From Apostichopus japonicus (Eukaryota; Echinodermata; Holothuroidea; Aspidochirotida; Stichopodidae): DNA of 42,507 bases. The number at the start of each line of letters is the position of its first letter. Positions within the stretch are counted from its first letter, which is position 1. The notes beneath the pieces are model-generated. The model saw only the letters and a program-made list of their open reading frames with translations, made no database searches and was not told the origin of the DNA. The translations under genes were made by a program, and so were the position numbers. Shown here one piece after another: positions 9,801 through 22,300 of this stretch. The stretch is taken from NCBI RefSeq assembly GCF_037975245.1, contig NC_092561.1, positions 18,421,001-18,463,507 on the forward strand, in the 5' to 3' direction.

Positions 9801-12800
9801 TAACCTGATAAAAAAAAATATATACATAGCTATAATGTATTTATACTGGTGATATACTGACATTACGTTTTCTTAACCTAAATTACTTTCAGTGAAAATG
9901 AGAATACAAATGGAGACCAGAACATGGATATTAACCTTGCAGATCCAGGTTTGTACTAAGCTTCCTTATACTTTTAAATGACAATAAACGATATATATAT
10001 CGCGTCCCACAAGATACCTCCACTGTATAAATGAATGCATGTTTCTAGTTCTTAACTACTATTTAACTGTTTATAATTATCACCACAGATGTCGACAATC
10101 CTTATCTTACTCCTCTGTAATAAATTAAGGTGTTCATATGTCTGGATCTTATTTATACTTAAATCAACATAAATATAAGTTTCATGAAACAATTAACATA
10201 GAAAGGATTATGGCCATACTTAAATCCTCAAGTGCTGATGGGCATTTATTTAATAATCCTAGTTTAGTAACTATCAGTGCAACAAGCATTTCGTATATAT
10301 TTCATTGTTTAGTTTACTTTTGTGTCGAAAAATACTTTCTTACCAATCCAACCGGTATTTAATGATGGTAAGAAATATGTTTTGTGTAGTGCGGCCTGCG
10401 TTGCCTTAGATTGTGAACGTTTTAGCGTAGCATTCTTGAGGAAATATTTTAATGGGAGTAAATTTTAAACTGGTATTTTGTCATTGGACAGGTAAAGAAT
10501 TATTTTAGAGATGTTATAGACTGTACGTCGCTAAGTGGTATTATGATAAAAAGTGTGTTGATATTCGAAACTGATAATTTGTCATTGATATCGACGATAC
10601 TTGTTCCAATTTAGAGACATGTATACATGGGGAAAAGAACGAAAAGTAGTTCTCAGTTGTTAATTCCTTCAATGCTGATAGATAAATTAAGATAAAAGCT
10701 ACAACACTGTTTCTTATTTTACTTTTTTCCGGTTGTATTATTATTTTGCAGAGCTGGTATCTGAAGTGCCAAGTAATCGAAAGATGTCCGAACAAATTTC
10801 AGTCAGTGAGGGTTTAAATGGTAAGGACAGTTTAGCTAAACTTTATAACCATTCACTTCTAGCCGCAGTATTTTTAATTCCAAAACAGACGTTACTTTAT
10901 TTGTCGAAAAATATTCTCTTAACAATCCGGCCATTTTATTTCCAAGGTAAGGATAAGTTAGGTGTGCCGCGGTATTTGTTACATTACACTTTGAACCATA
11001 TAACCTTGCATCGTTAAAGAAATATTTTACAGACTGGGTTAAATTTACGTCATTAAGTGGGTATTATGAAACAAAGTAGGTGTACATTTGGAACTGGAAA
11101 TTAAATATTGGATAGGTAGGGTGATATCGACGATATTTGTTCCAAACTAGAGGCATTTATAAATGATAAGAGGGAAAATAGTTATCAGAAATTATCGCTT
11201 AAAACCTGACAGAGAAAGTAAAATGTTTGGTTGTGATATTGAGAACGCTATTTCTTAGTTTACTTGTGTGTGTTCTACCCTTTTTTGCAGAGCTGGTCTC
11301 TGAAGTGCCAGGTAATCGAAATATGTCCAAGCAACTTTCAATCAGTGAGGGTTTAAATGGTTGGGACATATACATACATGAATACATTTTATAGCCAATC
11401 ACTTCAATCAGTATTTTAAATTCCAGAAAGACTTTAGTGAGCCACAAAAACGTTACCTTAAAATTCTTTGAACTAGTCATGCCAGATACACACGCTATAC
11501 TTATAACAGATATCTTCGGTCTTTCATACCGTAACGTAAAATTATATATACATCACTGACTGGATGCAGAAGAATATAAACCATGTTTTCAACATATTTT
11601 TTTCTATGGCTCTACAAGTGACAATTGTCTGAGGTTAATGTCATCGTATATGTAGATGATAAGACAATAACTATAAGTGATGCAAGCGTTACGTCGTATT
11701 TTATTGTAGCAGTAATTAAACTAATTTGCTTAAATGAATGATCAATCTCTATCATATAATCGACATCATTGTAAAATAAGATACAAATATGTTCGTTCTA
11801 TTGTCTATGGTTATGATCTCCATGTCTGCTCAGTTTGCGGAAAGTAAGCTTAGTTTGAAAGTAATGTTGGTCAAATGAGTCATAGATAAGACATTTTATG
11901 TAGGTGCAAATATATTCTTATCATGGTCATTCAATATAAACATTTGCAAACATTTCTTTGTCTAGAAATGGACTTCAGCAATTCCGACGGGACAGCAGGA
12001 AACGCTGAATTATCGACCGACAATGTACAGTTAGTTTCGCTTCTGTCGACCGGAACCATCTTTGATTACTGGAAAGCCTCGAGTAAAACTTCTACTGCAC
12101 ACGAGTACTTTATTGCTAAAACTGTCTCAGGTGATATAAACAGCACTGCTCATTTATTTTTTTCTGCCGTACATTTCACCTAGACCAATAGACGTCATTA
12201 ATGGAAACAACGACAATCAATAAGTAGACGGTTGAAAGTCTGATGAGAAAGTAATGCACTGTTCCGTTATTTACATCTACATCTACAGTAATTTAACTTT
12301 ATTTTCGCCAAATCAATGTACGTCATATGACAATCATTTTCAATGGAGAAACAGACAATACAACAAGTTAAAGTTGACACAAAATGCATTTAAATAATGT
12401 TTGACGACCAGCGGTTCAACATGATTCAACGCTGAAATACACCTGGTAACTGGTGGTAAAGTTTATTTTCCACATAAAATGACAGACCTGACTTATTATA
12501 TTCAAATGATCATGTGTTGCATATGATGACATAACAGGTTACTCCAATAATAGAAACTACGAAGTACATGCAAAAGTTATGCAGAGTGCTAAAACTAATA
12601 TAACTTTCTATTAATAGAAGAAGACTTCTGAAAGTCGCTATTAATAAACAGCAGGTTGCGCCATATTGCAGTTTTCTATTCTTTTCTGAGAGAAATATTT
12701 TCATTAACGTTTCAGATAAAGCTCAGATGAAAGACGGATACAACTTCATTTTTATGGCATCCAAGATACGCCAACTTAATGATAATCCAAATATTGTGAC

Positions 12801-15800
12801 ATTTTTGGGATGCGCAATTGAAAAAGGTACATTTTGTGATCACAATTTTGCAAGGGAACACGCATAGTCTTTCACCCTTTTTATATAACGACCAACTACT
12901 AATGACCTAATAATTAGAAATCAGCTTTCTTACCTTTAAAATCAGTCGTTTACTTTGTTGTATATGACTTTTATTTTGTTCTCTCCTTATTTTTACCTTA
13001 AATATAATTTTCATCGTCATCCTAATTACAGAGGGTTAAAAAGGGTGCAGTCATTAACGAGGTTATTTTAAATGTCGCTACAGCTTGCCTTTAATTTATA
13101 TCTAATCTCTTAAATGATATTCAATTCCTCACTTTAGCACCGTACTATATTTACCAAGAACTTTTAGAAGATGGAACCCTTCGGGAAATTCTGATGAGAA
13201 TCGGTAATTCACAACATCACCTCCAAAATCCTAGCAACGGAAAAGAAGAATTGACTAATGCTGCTTGTTTAGTTGGTTTTGCAAGAGATGTAGCAAGTGG
13301 CTTAGAATTTCTTCACATAAATAAGGTAGGAATGAAGTTATGCAGGCTAAAAAATTGGATTATTTATTCTTTGTAAATATAATATCATAATAACTGTAGA
13401 GGATTTATAAATCGCAGACTGCTTTACCGATAAATGTGCCCAAGACGCGTCATATGATGACCCTGGTCAACAATAACCTGTCAAACTTAGAGACCATACC
13501 TCCACATGGCAGCAGCTTAACAAATTCGAACTTACGGATTTTCTCACAGGTCCCCATTTACAGACGTGGGTGAAGCAAGGCAATAGCAATAAATTGCCTT
13601 GCCAAGTCTCCCATTTTGCACGCTAATACCTTGGAACAGTGCGTCATTCAACATGATTTGAATAATTTAGCACAAGTGATGTATGTTAGTAAACGAACGC
13701 CCAACTTTCTTTCAATCTATGCCAAACACTTTGCTGGTTTTGAAATAACACCAAATGGATTTTAAGGTACTATCGTCGTTTGTGTTAGATTGAATTTCTA
13801 TTGATGGTCGTAAATAAGCGTCTTTGCGTCTGTTGTTGGCATTGATGGTGGCTTTGACTAATAACAAATATCTCTCAAACTATATCAAATATTTCTGTGG
13901 ACGGATGTGGACGGACGTTTTTGCAATAAAATCAACATAACAGAAAAAAAACCTACGCTCCAATAAGCCCAGCGAAGGAAGGGTGTAAATGAATCGATAT
14001 CATTCCGAGAATGGTTGAAGCTGCGGTATAAGGAATTGGTGGAAAGATCAATTTGATATTATATGTCAATACCTTAACAATTATATAACTGAGTTCACAT
14101 CTAATCAGTCTTTAACAACTTTAAATCTTCACAAGTTCATCAAACATCAAAGGCAATTGTGTTTGTAAATTAATATTACAGCTATGCCACCCTGGACTAA
14201 TGACAAGGAAGATCCTTTATGATTCAAACAACAAATGCAAACTCTTCGACTTTTGGCCAAATGAGATTTCATCTGACAGACTGAAGAAAATACTCACTCG
14301 TGTAAGTACTCAATGAGTATTACAATAATTGTCAGTGTTAAATATATATCAACTTGAAATGAAATCATCGGGGGAAATTATTTCGTTAAATCTTCTATCA
14401 TGATGGTTATAATTGAAGAATGTATATTTCATATACAACTTATTATTGTATACTCATTCTAGTCGATTGGAATTATGAGCTGGCGTGATTTCAATCTCTA
14501 TGTTTAAATCTTCCATTAACATATAACTTAATTATCATATCAATATAGAAAGATCCACCAATTGGTTGGTTTCCACCGGAGACAATCTTCATGAATCAGT
14601 ACGACGAAGTTTCTGATATTTGGTCGTATGGGGTAATTTTATGGGAAATATTCTCTTTTGGTAAGTATCACTATACAGCGAAACATGCTGTTCAGGTTGC
14701 AAAATATTTTAATTTAAGGTCAGAATATGTACCTCGCCATACAAAGTTACAACCACTACAATACTTAAAATATGATGACAAACCTAATAATCGTGAAATA
14801 AATTGGTACTTTGGGCTTGAATTTTGCATAAATGTATCATACAAGTCTCCTACGTTTTATTCAAGGTAACATTTTACTGTAGACTTTTTTTGTTATTGCT
14901 GTACGTCCACGATAAACCGTGAACATTTATAATTGATGTTAATGTTTGATAATGATTCTTTAACATACTAATCTTTAACACGGTCAGTAAGTATGACATT
15001 AAACACGTGGTTCATAGGATAAATAATCTAGTATTTATATTTTAGGAGAAGAACCGTATCAACATGAGAGTGTCAAAGACGTAGAAGAGAATATCAGACA
15101 GTTAAATTTCTTACCGAGACCGATGTCTTGTCCTGGTTCGATGTACGTATTATTGCCGGCACGTATGATACATATTCAACAATATAACATAATAAAACAT
15201 TACCATATTGGTAAATAACACGATTAAAATTTAGTTTCTGTTGTAAATGTGACGCTTCTCTACAAGAATTGTAAAATGATCTTTTTCTTTTTCGTGTATT
15301 TCATGAAGTTTGTGTTTAATTTGAACTTTGAGGATTAATCATTTACATTACATTGTTAAATTTCTGTTTATTCTGTTCTAGATTTAGCATAATGCTTTCA
15401 GCCTGGACACAAACACGTGAGACGAGACCATCTATATCTGAATTGAAAACCAAAATAGATGACATTTCAGCTGAATATCTACCGGTAATAGGACTGTTTA
15501 TGTTTGTTGTCAATGTTATTAGTTTAACGATGTATTTAACCAATCCTTATGATAAACTGATGAGCTGGAAGTCTCGGAAGTTCAATTCAATACGGCGATA
15601 TTAGTACGGCGATATAGGTTTATAAAAAACAGGAAGGTTTACAATTCTTTATAGTCTTTCTAACAATACTGGATTTCTATTTAATGCATCTTCGTATGAA
15701 AACATACCAAACTAATTCAATTATTATAAATAGCGCATAGTATTTGATTGTAGTAATGTGTCGCTAAAACTAACGTTTTTACGAATCAGATTCGTACATA

Positions 15801-16064
15801 CCAATCAATTAATTTCATTAATGGATGTAGTCTGTTTTTATCCTCATTAATAGTTAATTATTATTGTTTTTCCAACTCTGGTACATTTTTTTGCTACAAA
15901 TTCTAAATATTTGTCAAGAAAATGACGGACAATGATAATTGAAACAATTCAAACGATTCTCTTTTTATTCGTGTTTACAGACAGATATGGCCCCACCATC
16001 CACCGATTACTTCAGTATCTCAGACCCTAACGCGGAATATGCTGTACCCTGGGCAAATATTTAA
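6802..16064 (+). CDS. Receptor gene B: two-Ig receptor pseudokinase (complete)
   Basis: Exons: 6802-6865, 7338-7619, 7839-8198, 8605-8697, 9044-9071, 9893-9948, 10752-10820, (11291-11359), 11966-12130, 12716-12826, 13138-13325, 14182-14301, 14549-14660, 15046-15142, 15382-15484, 15981-16064. All phases agree, giving 643 aa, or 666 aa if both 69 bp exons are used. Domains (643 aa form): signal peptide 1-21; Ig1 to 115 (TINC...AGTYTC); Ig2 to 235; TM about 237-258 then RTRKK; juxtamembrane to 317; tyrosine-kinase-like domain 318-616; tail with DYFSI and [10 protein letters not shown]. The fold is clear from [35 protein letters not shown] and ETRPS. Catalytic features are degraded: the glycine loop is [12 protein letters not shown] is HPG (475-477), the catalytic-loop Asn is Lys482 and DFG is DFW (495-497). 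The VAIK Lys (369) and the DFG Asp remain. Inferred: a membrane pseudokinase signalling through partners and tyrosine motifs. Ligand unknown. Confidence 0.9.
10089..10120 (+). other. Candidate alternative terminal exon of gene B
   Basis: After an acceptor (CACCACAG) an in-phase reading gives [10 protein letters not shown] and then TAA at 10118-10120. AATAAA (10119-10124) overlaps the stop. The exon accepts phase 1, so it could follow either the 9948 or the 8697 donor, giving a receptor with both Ig domains and TM but no kinase domain. Using the GTAATA that overlaps this stop as a donor would instead put a stop codon into the next exon, so it cannot be an ordinary internal exon. Confidence 0.35.
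10250..11360 (+). repeat. Intragenic tandem duplication carrying a 69 bp exon (two copies)
   Basis: Exon copies at 10752-10820 and 11291-11359 both encode LVSEVP(S/G)NR..MS.Q.S.SEGLN and share acceptor context TTTTGCAG|AGCTGGT. The intron sequence before each also aligns (for example the ATCGACGATA.TTGTTCCAA block at about 10588 and 11128), so the unit is about 540 bp. Copy 1 has donor GTAAGG; copy 2 has the weaker GTTGGG. Both exons are phase 1 to 1, so either, both or neither can be used without a frameshift. Confidence 0.75.
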
Positions 16065-16239
16065 AGTCATGTTTCATCTACACTAAAAATTATTTGACGC
16101 AACTTAGCAACGGAGACCAACGGATTAAATGGTTCAAGTTCATATATACAAGCTGTGGATTTTCAAACTAAAGTGACTGAGTGAATACAAAGAAATATAG
16201 TGTTGTGGTATTTTCCTTTATACTTTCGCTGGGTATAAC

Positions 16240-16245
16240 AATAAA
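16240..16245 (+). terminator. Poly(A) signal AATAAA of gene B
   Basis: Canonical AATAAA 176 nt after the gene B stop codon, in AT-rich 3' UTR sequence. The U2-headed element lies downstream of it. Confidence 0.6.
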
Positions 16246-16397
16246 ATATACAATATTTTACATCAGAGAATGGTTACCACTTGATCACCACTACGATAAA
16301 GACTGTTTTTAAAGATGAATTCTTATCCATTGTGTTTTATATGAGACTATCGCAAGTTTCAGTGAAACAATATGCTATAATCATTATAAGCTCAAGC

Positions 16398-16591
16398 CTC
16401 GCTTCTCGGCCTTTTGGCTAAGATCATGTGTAGTATCTGTTCCCTTTCGAGGGGAATGGTGATGCACACCCGACGATAATCACACAGTCACAGTCCCGAT
16501 GCAAGGGGACTGGGGCTGAGAGCGGATCAGTCGTTGGTAGTTTGGTTTTTGTGCCCAGTTTCTTTCCTGGGTGTCTTTTTCTTAAAAAAGT
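16398..16591 (+). mobile_element. U2 snRNA-headed SINE-like retroposon, with 18 bp target-site duplication
   Basis: The first ~45 nt match the 5' end of U2 snRNA almost exactly: stem-loop I (CTTCTCGGCCTTTTGGCT), then GATCATGTGTAGTATCTGTT including the GTAGTA branch-site-pairing sequence. After that the sequence is not U2 but is rich in hairpins: TTCCC/GGGGAA, CAGTCCC/GGGACTG and CCCAG/CTGGG, with a GGTTTTTG Sm-like string before the last hairpin. The 3' end is CTTAAAAAAGT. The 18 bp ATCATTATAAGCTCAAGC occurs perfectly at 16380-16397 and 16592-16609, the hallmark of LINE-machinery insertion. It lies in the 3' flank of gene B, same strand. Alternative: a retroposed copy of a divergent U2-like RNA. 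Confidence 0.75.
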
Positions 16592-16609
16592 ATCATTATA
16601 AGCTCAAGC

Positions 16610-18615
16610 TAACCCAATGGTTGGTTTCAGAAACATTGCTAAACAACTGTTAAGTAAATTTACCCGTTTGTAAATGTTCATCATAATACCGTCTATTCTT
16701 AAATTAAGTATGATATTTTTAAAATTCCTTTCCTTATCGCTGTTGCTGTTTTATTGTATTTTTTTGGAAAACATTTAGAACCACTTTGCGTAAATGGTAT
16801 GATCTATTTATTCATGATAAAATTGGAAGCTGCAGTTTTCCTTTAAACTCAACGTCACCTGCACACCAGAGGAAGCAATCTTATAAATTCTCTCACGTAG
16901 CTTCGACTTCTTTTTTCCTATAAATAAATCTACCAGTCATGTCCGTTTGCATTTGTAAGGAACTAAACGGGTAACTCATTCATTCGCACTAAAGAAACAA
17001 TAAACTTGTAAACACTGAATGGTGGTGTCTTTAAAGTTGTCCGCTATGATGAAGTTTCGTTCGTGATTGAAATAGCTCCTTTCAGATTGTTGACCTTAAA
17101 AGAAAATGTTTAAGAACGTTAACGCAATTGTTTCTATAAAATTTTTCATAGAAGATAATTCCTGTACATTTAGCACAGACGGATAATACGAAAAGCGTAT
17201 CATTGTTATAATAGTTATTCCGGTGAACTGCAGTTGAATAGACACAATCTGAACTAGTCGACACTGATTAAAACAAGTTATATTGGAAGATTTTGACTCT
17301 GTATGTCGACCTATGTAAAAGTTGACAATGTGTAAGTGATAGAAGAACAGGAAATTTATTTAATTTTATGAATAAATAGTATGAGAATTTTCCACTATTT
17401 CTTTTCAATTTGTATAATATATAAATAATTGAGCAACGGGAAACTTTTTAGCAACTTGAAAGAGTGAATTTTTTTTAGCAAATTGAAAGAGAGAAGAGAA
17501 ATGCTTGAAATGTATTTATGGTTTGTTGATTTAATGCACCACTAATGGAAGTCTTCTAAAATATATATTTTATAAGAAAGAACAACGTATGCTAGTAATA
17601 TGATCTAACGGCAAGGATATTCTACTTTTCAGATATCTTTTCATCTTCATCCTCAGTCAGCGATAATTAAAAGGGACCGTAAAAAATTGTTGAAAAACAA
17701 CGAAAATAGATATTTTTTAATTTCTTTAAACTTATCAAAAATGAAAGTTCTGAAACTTATTACATTGTCGATGAATAGTTGAAACTAAGATTTATTAGAG
17801 TTAAATGTCTTAGTAAATTGTGTCGCTCACTCATTGACAATTTTAACAAATAAATCTTGATAGATTTCTTTAGGGTTATGTATTTTGACACTAGTAAAAC
17901 TTTCAATTTCACATCATACAGCCTGAAGATTTCTTCAGGGTTAAGTATTTTGACACTAGGAAATATATCAGTCCCACATCATACAGCTTTAAAGATACCC
18001 TAATCCTTTTGGTATTAAGTGGGTAAATTGTTCGTGCAATGTGAATTTTGCTTTGTACTATTGCAACGTTTACCTTCTATGAACGTACTAAGCTAAGCGA
18101 TGTCTAGTAATGAAATAATATCATCTGAAGTAACAAGGAGACGGAAAATTAAGAATCTGCAACTAAATCAATAAAATAAACGGTTGAAAACGTTACCGAT
18201 GTTAATTCATTTCATTTGAGCTATGTGGAGTTTCTGATATTTTTGAATAAGATCGCAGTTTTAAGAAACACAAGATAAGATATGCAAATGTAAAGAGACT
18301 ATATTGTAATATAATTTTGCCTCATATATCCATGACATGGCTTTCTTCTCTCCATGTCGTTTGTCAATTAAATGGTTTAATAATACTATACTCGCTTTGT
18401 TGTTCCTTTTGTCACTATTTTCACATTTGATGTTGTTTCAACTTAATTAAACTCTGCCAAATAGGAGAAAGCCAGACCCCATTTTGAGTACAAAAACATA
18501 TGTATTTTAAGAGAATTGAGTTTTCCCAACAAGAGCTGTTTTAAACTATCAATATAGAGGAAGCACTAACTCTTTAAACGTTGATACAGGCCGAAGTTTA
18601 AATTAATTTGAATTA
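16610..18615. other. Intergenic region between receptor genes B and C
   Basis: No exon-like open frame with receptor motifs is seen apart from the relic just downstream. Contains a two-copy ~66 bp tandem repeat (17865-17995). AT-rich, otherwise featureless. Confidence 0.5.
17865..17995. repeat. Two-copy ~66 bp tandem repeat
   Basis: The blocks GATTTCTTYAGGGTTAWGTA, TTTTGACACTAG and CACATCATACAGC each occur twice in the same order, about 66 bp apart. Non-coding. Confidence 0.8.
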
Positions 18616-18625
18616 TCCCATTTTT

Positions 18626-18700
18626 TGTATTGTTACGAAATGGATTTGAAAGGGAAAATCGATCACACTGAGTTGTAGAAATTTGAAGTTACTGCAGAAC
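18626..18700 (+). pseudogene. Relic Ig1 exon of a lost receptor paralogue
   Basis: TGTTACGAAATGGATT, AAAATCGATCACA and GAAGTTACTGCA line up in order and spacing with the start of the Ig1 exons of genes A and B (about 734-800 and 7350-7415). The frame carries a stop (GTTGTAG, where A/B have AATTGTACG) and homology fades after about 75 bp. It is therefore a decayed exon between B and C, evidence of an earlier additional copy. Confidence 0.65.
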
Positions 18701-19339
18701 TCTTATCTACAGTAGCGGTACCAATAGGTTGGAGCACATGGGAGTGGGGTTGACCCTCCCAAAGTTACCATACCACCTCCTCTCAGTCGACAGAGGTATA
18801 ACTAAAGAGGAATTCCAAATTACATTTATTTGGAATAAATTAGGCAAACAAAATGCTAACCTTCCGGGGTAGCACGTGTTCTCTAACAACTTTTATTTCT
18901 TTCTTGATGCTATCCTTTTTCTATACGTGCATTTTTAGTCTCCCATAATTCCCACATACCCCTCCCCCAAACATGTTGGCTTGCCATATTACTTCCACTT
19001 CTCCTTTCCCTCCCCTAATTTAGACTCTTTTGTCTTAAACATAATAGTTGATCATTAGCCGTTAATGACATATATTGAAAGAAGGAAGTACAAAATGCAA
19101 CAAGGAAGCAAACCTAGTCAAATAGATCAATTATACATGAAAGAGCAAGTAATATCCGTTCATTGCCAAAAGCACTGATTTATGTAGATAATATGTGATT
19201 CATTAACTGCGGTCATGCCACACATCGTATTATGAGGATCACTTGCATTCATTAGGGTCGGCGGCAGATATACAACAAAAATAAAGTTAACAGTTATTTT
19301 TTTTAATCGAGTTTTATGTTGGTCTTTTGAAAACAGGCA

Positions 19340-22300
19340 ATGATGCAGATAAATACCGTTTGGATCATCGTTTTCTTAACGAGATTTTTGCCTCTAGGTA
19401 TGTTATATTGTTTTTTTTTTCTGCACATTTCACCTTCCTGTTCATAGCTTCCTGTGTATGCCTCACTGATCACAGCCTATGTAAAGAAAGTTTGACTTGG
19501 AAAACTTTTTTTAAAACAAAGCGTATTAAAGTATTATCTTCAAAAATCTGTAATTAGAGCAGATAATATTGCAGATAATCTCTTTAATATGAAAGCTCTT
19601 CATCGGAAACAGCAAAAGAAGGAACCGTGCATATCATAGTTGGGTTGATGTGCACGTCCTTTGTCGCGTGATATGGACCAAAACATTTTTTAATAGTGTA
19701 ATCAAAATCACCAAATCTGCTCATGTCATACATAAACCGTTTACTTCTATGTTAAGTATTGTGGTAAATCCGATATCCCAGGTAATTCAAGTACCAATGA
19801 GAGACAGTGGCTTCGAGATGATAATTTGAGGTGGTCTACGTATCGTTGGAGTTTGCCAGCAAAATGGTGTCAACATTCACTGGAGTTGTGTACGAAAAGG
19901 CTGAAATTCGACTAATAATAAACCATTTTATACACAAGACAAAGTACTTACAACTGCTATACTCACGTTAAATAACTAACATTTTATCAATTCTCACAGT
20001 AATCATACTCACTTACCGTTAAATTTTCCTGTTTTATCCATACAGCATTCATACTCACATGACATTAAATGTATTTTAAGCTTTGCAATATTCATACTCA
20101 CTCACCATTAAAACCTGTGTTATCCCTTCAGGAAGTAGCCAAAGTATCAGTGTAATCACAAAGTTGGTTCCACGAGGAGGATCTGTGACTTTAACTTACC
20201 CCTTGAAATCTGACGATAATGGAACAACACCAGTATGGAAATTCAATGATGTAACTGTTTACGCAGAAGGTTACATAGTACCGTGTGAAGTAAACTTTTG
20301 CAACATGCGTGGAGAGAATACCATGGGGACTTCGTATTTGCATATCGAGAGGTTTTCTTTAACGAACGTCGGGAATTATACATGTAGTATCAACACCTTG
20401 CGCAAACAATACAATTTGGAAATTGTTGGTGAGCATTTCGCAATTAGTGAAACATCATTGTATAAAAGTGGGACATAATGTTACTGATGATAGTAACATA
20501 ACATATGCAGGAGTAACCTGTGATTATTTCGTCGTACAAGGACTAATATGATATCTACATTAAGGTAATATATGCATGAAGACTTGCCATTTACCTTTGG
20601 TAGAAACTTAACCAAAAGGCTGCATTTGTTATATCAAAGCAATCTTCTGTACACATGTTGACGATATGTCTGTATCCCTACTTGCATTTGAAATGTGTTG
20701 CTTGAATACGAGAGGCCATTCTAATATTCAGTGAGATTAAATATTCTAATCAATTTCATTTTCTCATTTTATCAATATTTCGTCTGTTTCAGATATTCCA
20801 ATGTTGTCATTTAAGGTAAATGACAGACCTGTGAATGGTATTTACCAGACTCACAAAGGAAAGGAACTAAGTCTCGTTTGCATAGCAGTAAACTCATTCC
20901 CCGGTGTGTCCTTAACTTTTTCGCATGACAATTTAGAAAGCGTTATCCAAAATGCCACAGATATAACACAAAAGGAAAATCAGTTCAACAAATCGACAGT
21001 CGATACTGCAGTAAGTGTGGTGAATGTGACAGTATTGGATGACGTTAACATAACTTGCCATTTAACCTACGGTCAATTCTCCGATCTTCAAAATCTAACA
21101 GTTTCTGTCAAAGTTATCCCCGCGGTTGCTAATAATAGCACAGTGGTGCTATCTACAGAAGGTAAGCCTCTTAGCTTAGTAACATGGTAAGTTGTCAAAA
21201 TTAAGTCGACTTTGTTATTTTTATGGGCGACATTCACGAAATACAAATTTGTTGATTTCTTTCTGTGTAGCTTTAGGCTTTACCGGGATTAAGTATATGC
21301 AAATTTCTTGTTTTCATCTCAACATAAGTGCAACCACGTTGACCGTGTTAACGTTTGGGGTACATTTTGTTACTCACGTGAAAAGGTTGAACCAAATTCT
21401 TTATAGTACAGATAGGCCGATGTAAAAGCATATTTTAATCGGTGTACAATAATTGAATATTAATAGATAGATAAACGTTTTCAGTAAAGGCCGTCCGAAT
21501 TCTGCCACTGTGACGGTTATTTGCATTTTCAATGGAAAAGTTAATTTTTTTCTCATAATACACTTATACAATTAAAATCCAATAGATTTAACAATGAAGT
21601 CTAACAGTTTGAAGAGATTTTTATTACTCTCTTGGTGTGTTTCTATCACCGGTTAACGAGATGTGATGTCTGAACGACACATTTAAACTGAATATGAACG
21701 AAACATTTAAACTGAATATGAACGAAACATTTAAAATGAATATGAAATAACTATTATCAAGAAACTATCTCTACAGGACAATGTCCAAGCATTTCACTTG
21801 CTTCACGTTTCTTCTGCTAGATTTTGGGGTTGATAAGAGTTTGTAACACTTTTTATTTGATTTTTCTAGATATACTTTTCATTGCTGTTGCGTTAACACT
21901 TGTAGTGCTGATTTTCAACTCAGTTTTCCTTGTCATCTATTGTGTGAAAAGAAAAGTGAAAGGTACGTATATCGTTTTTGAGTTGAATTTTCTAAGTTTA
22001 CGGTAGAAAGCTGTTCTCAATTTTTTTCAAGCTTTGCTATATTTTCTGGAGATTTTGAACATCGTTTATCCTAATTTAAGGCTATATATGATATCAAATG
22101 CAAACACGATATTTTTTGTTTTACGTTCAAAGAAGTAGCATCACGCAATGTTAACCGGAAACGTTAATACAGACATGTATTGGAATCTAGGTTAATTTTA
22201 ATTACAAAGCTGAAAGATTACTAGTAATGGTAAGCACCAATTCGAGCAAAAATATATATAATTTTTGTGGAATTCAGCATGAAAATATCATTACTTTTAA

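Noticed and set aside
16398-16591. A functional U2 snRNA gene
   Set aside because: Only the first ~45 nt are U2; the rest differs although U2 is highly conserved throughout. The perfect target-site duplication shows retroposition.
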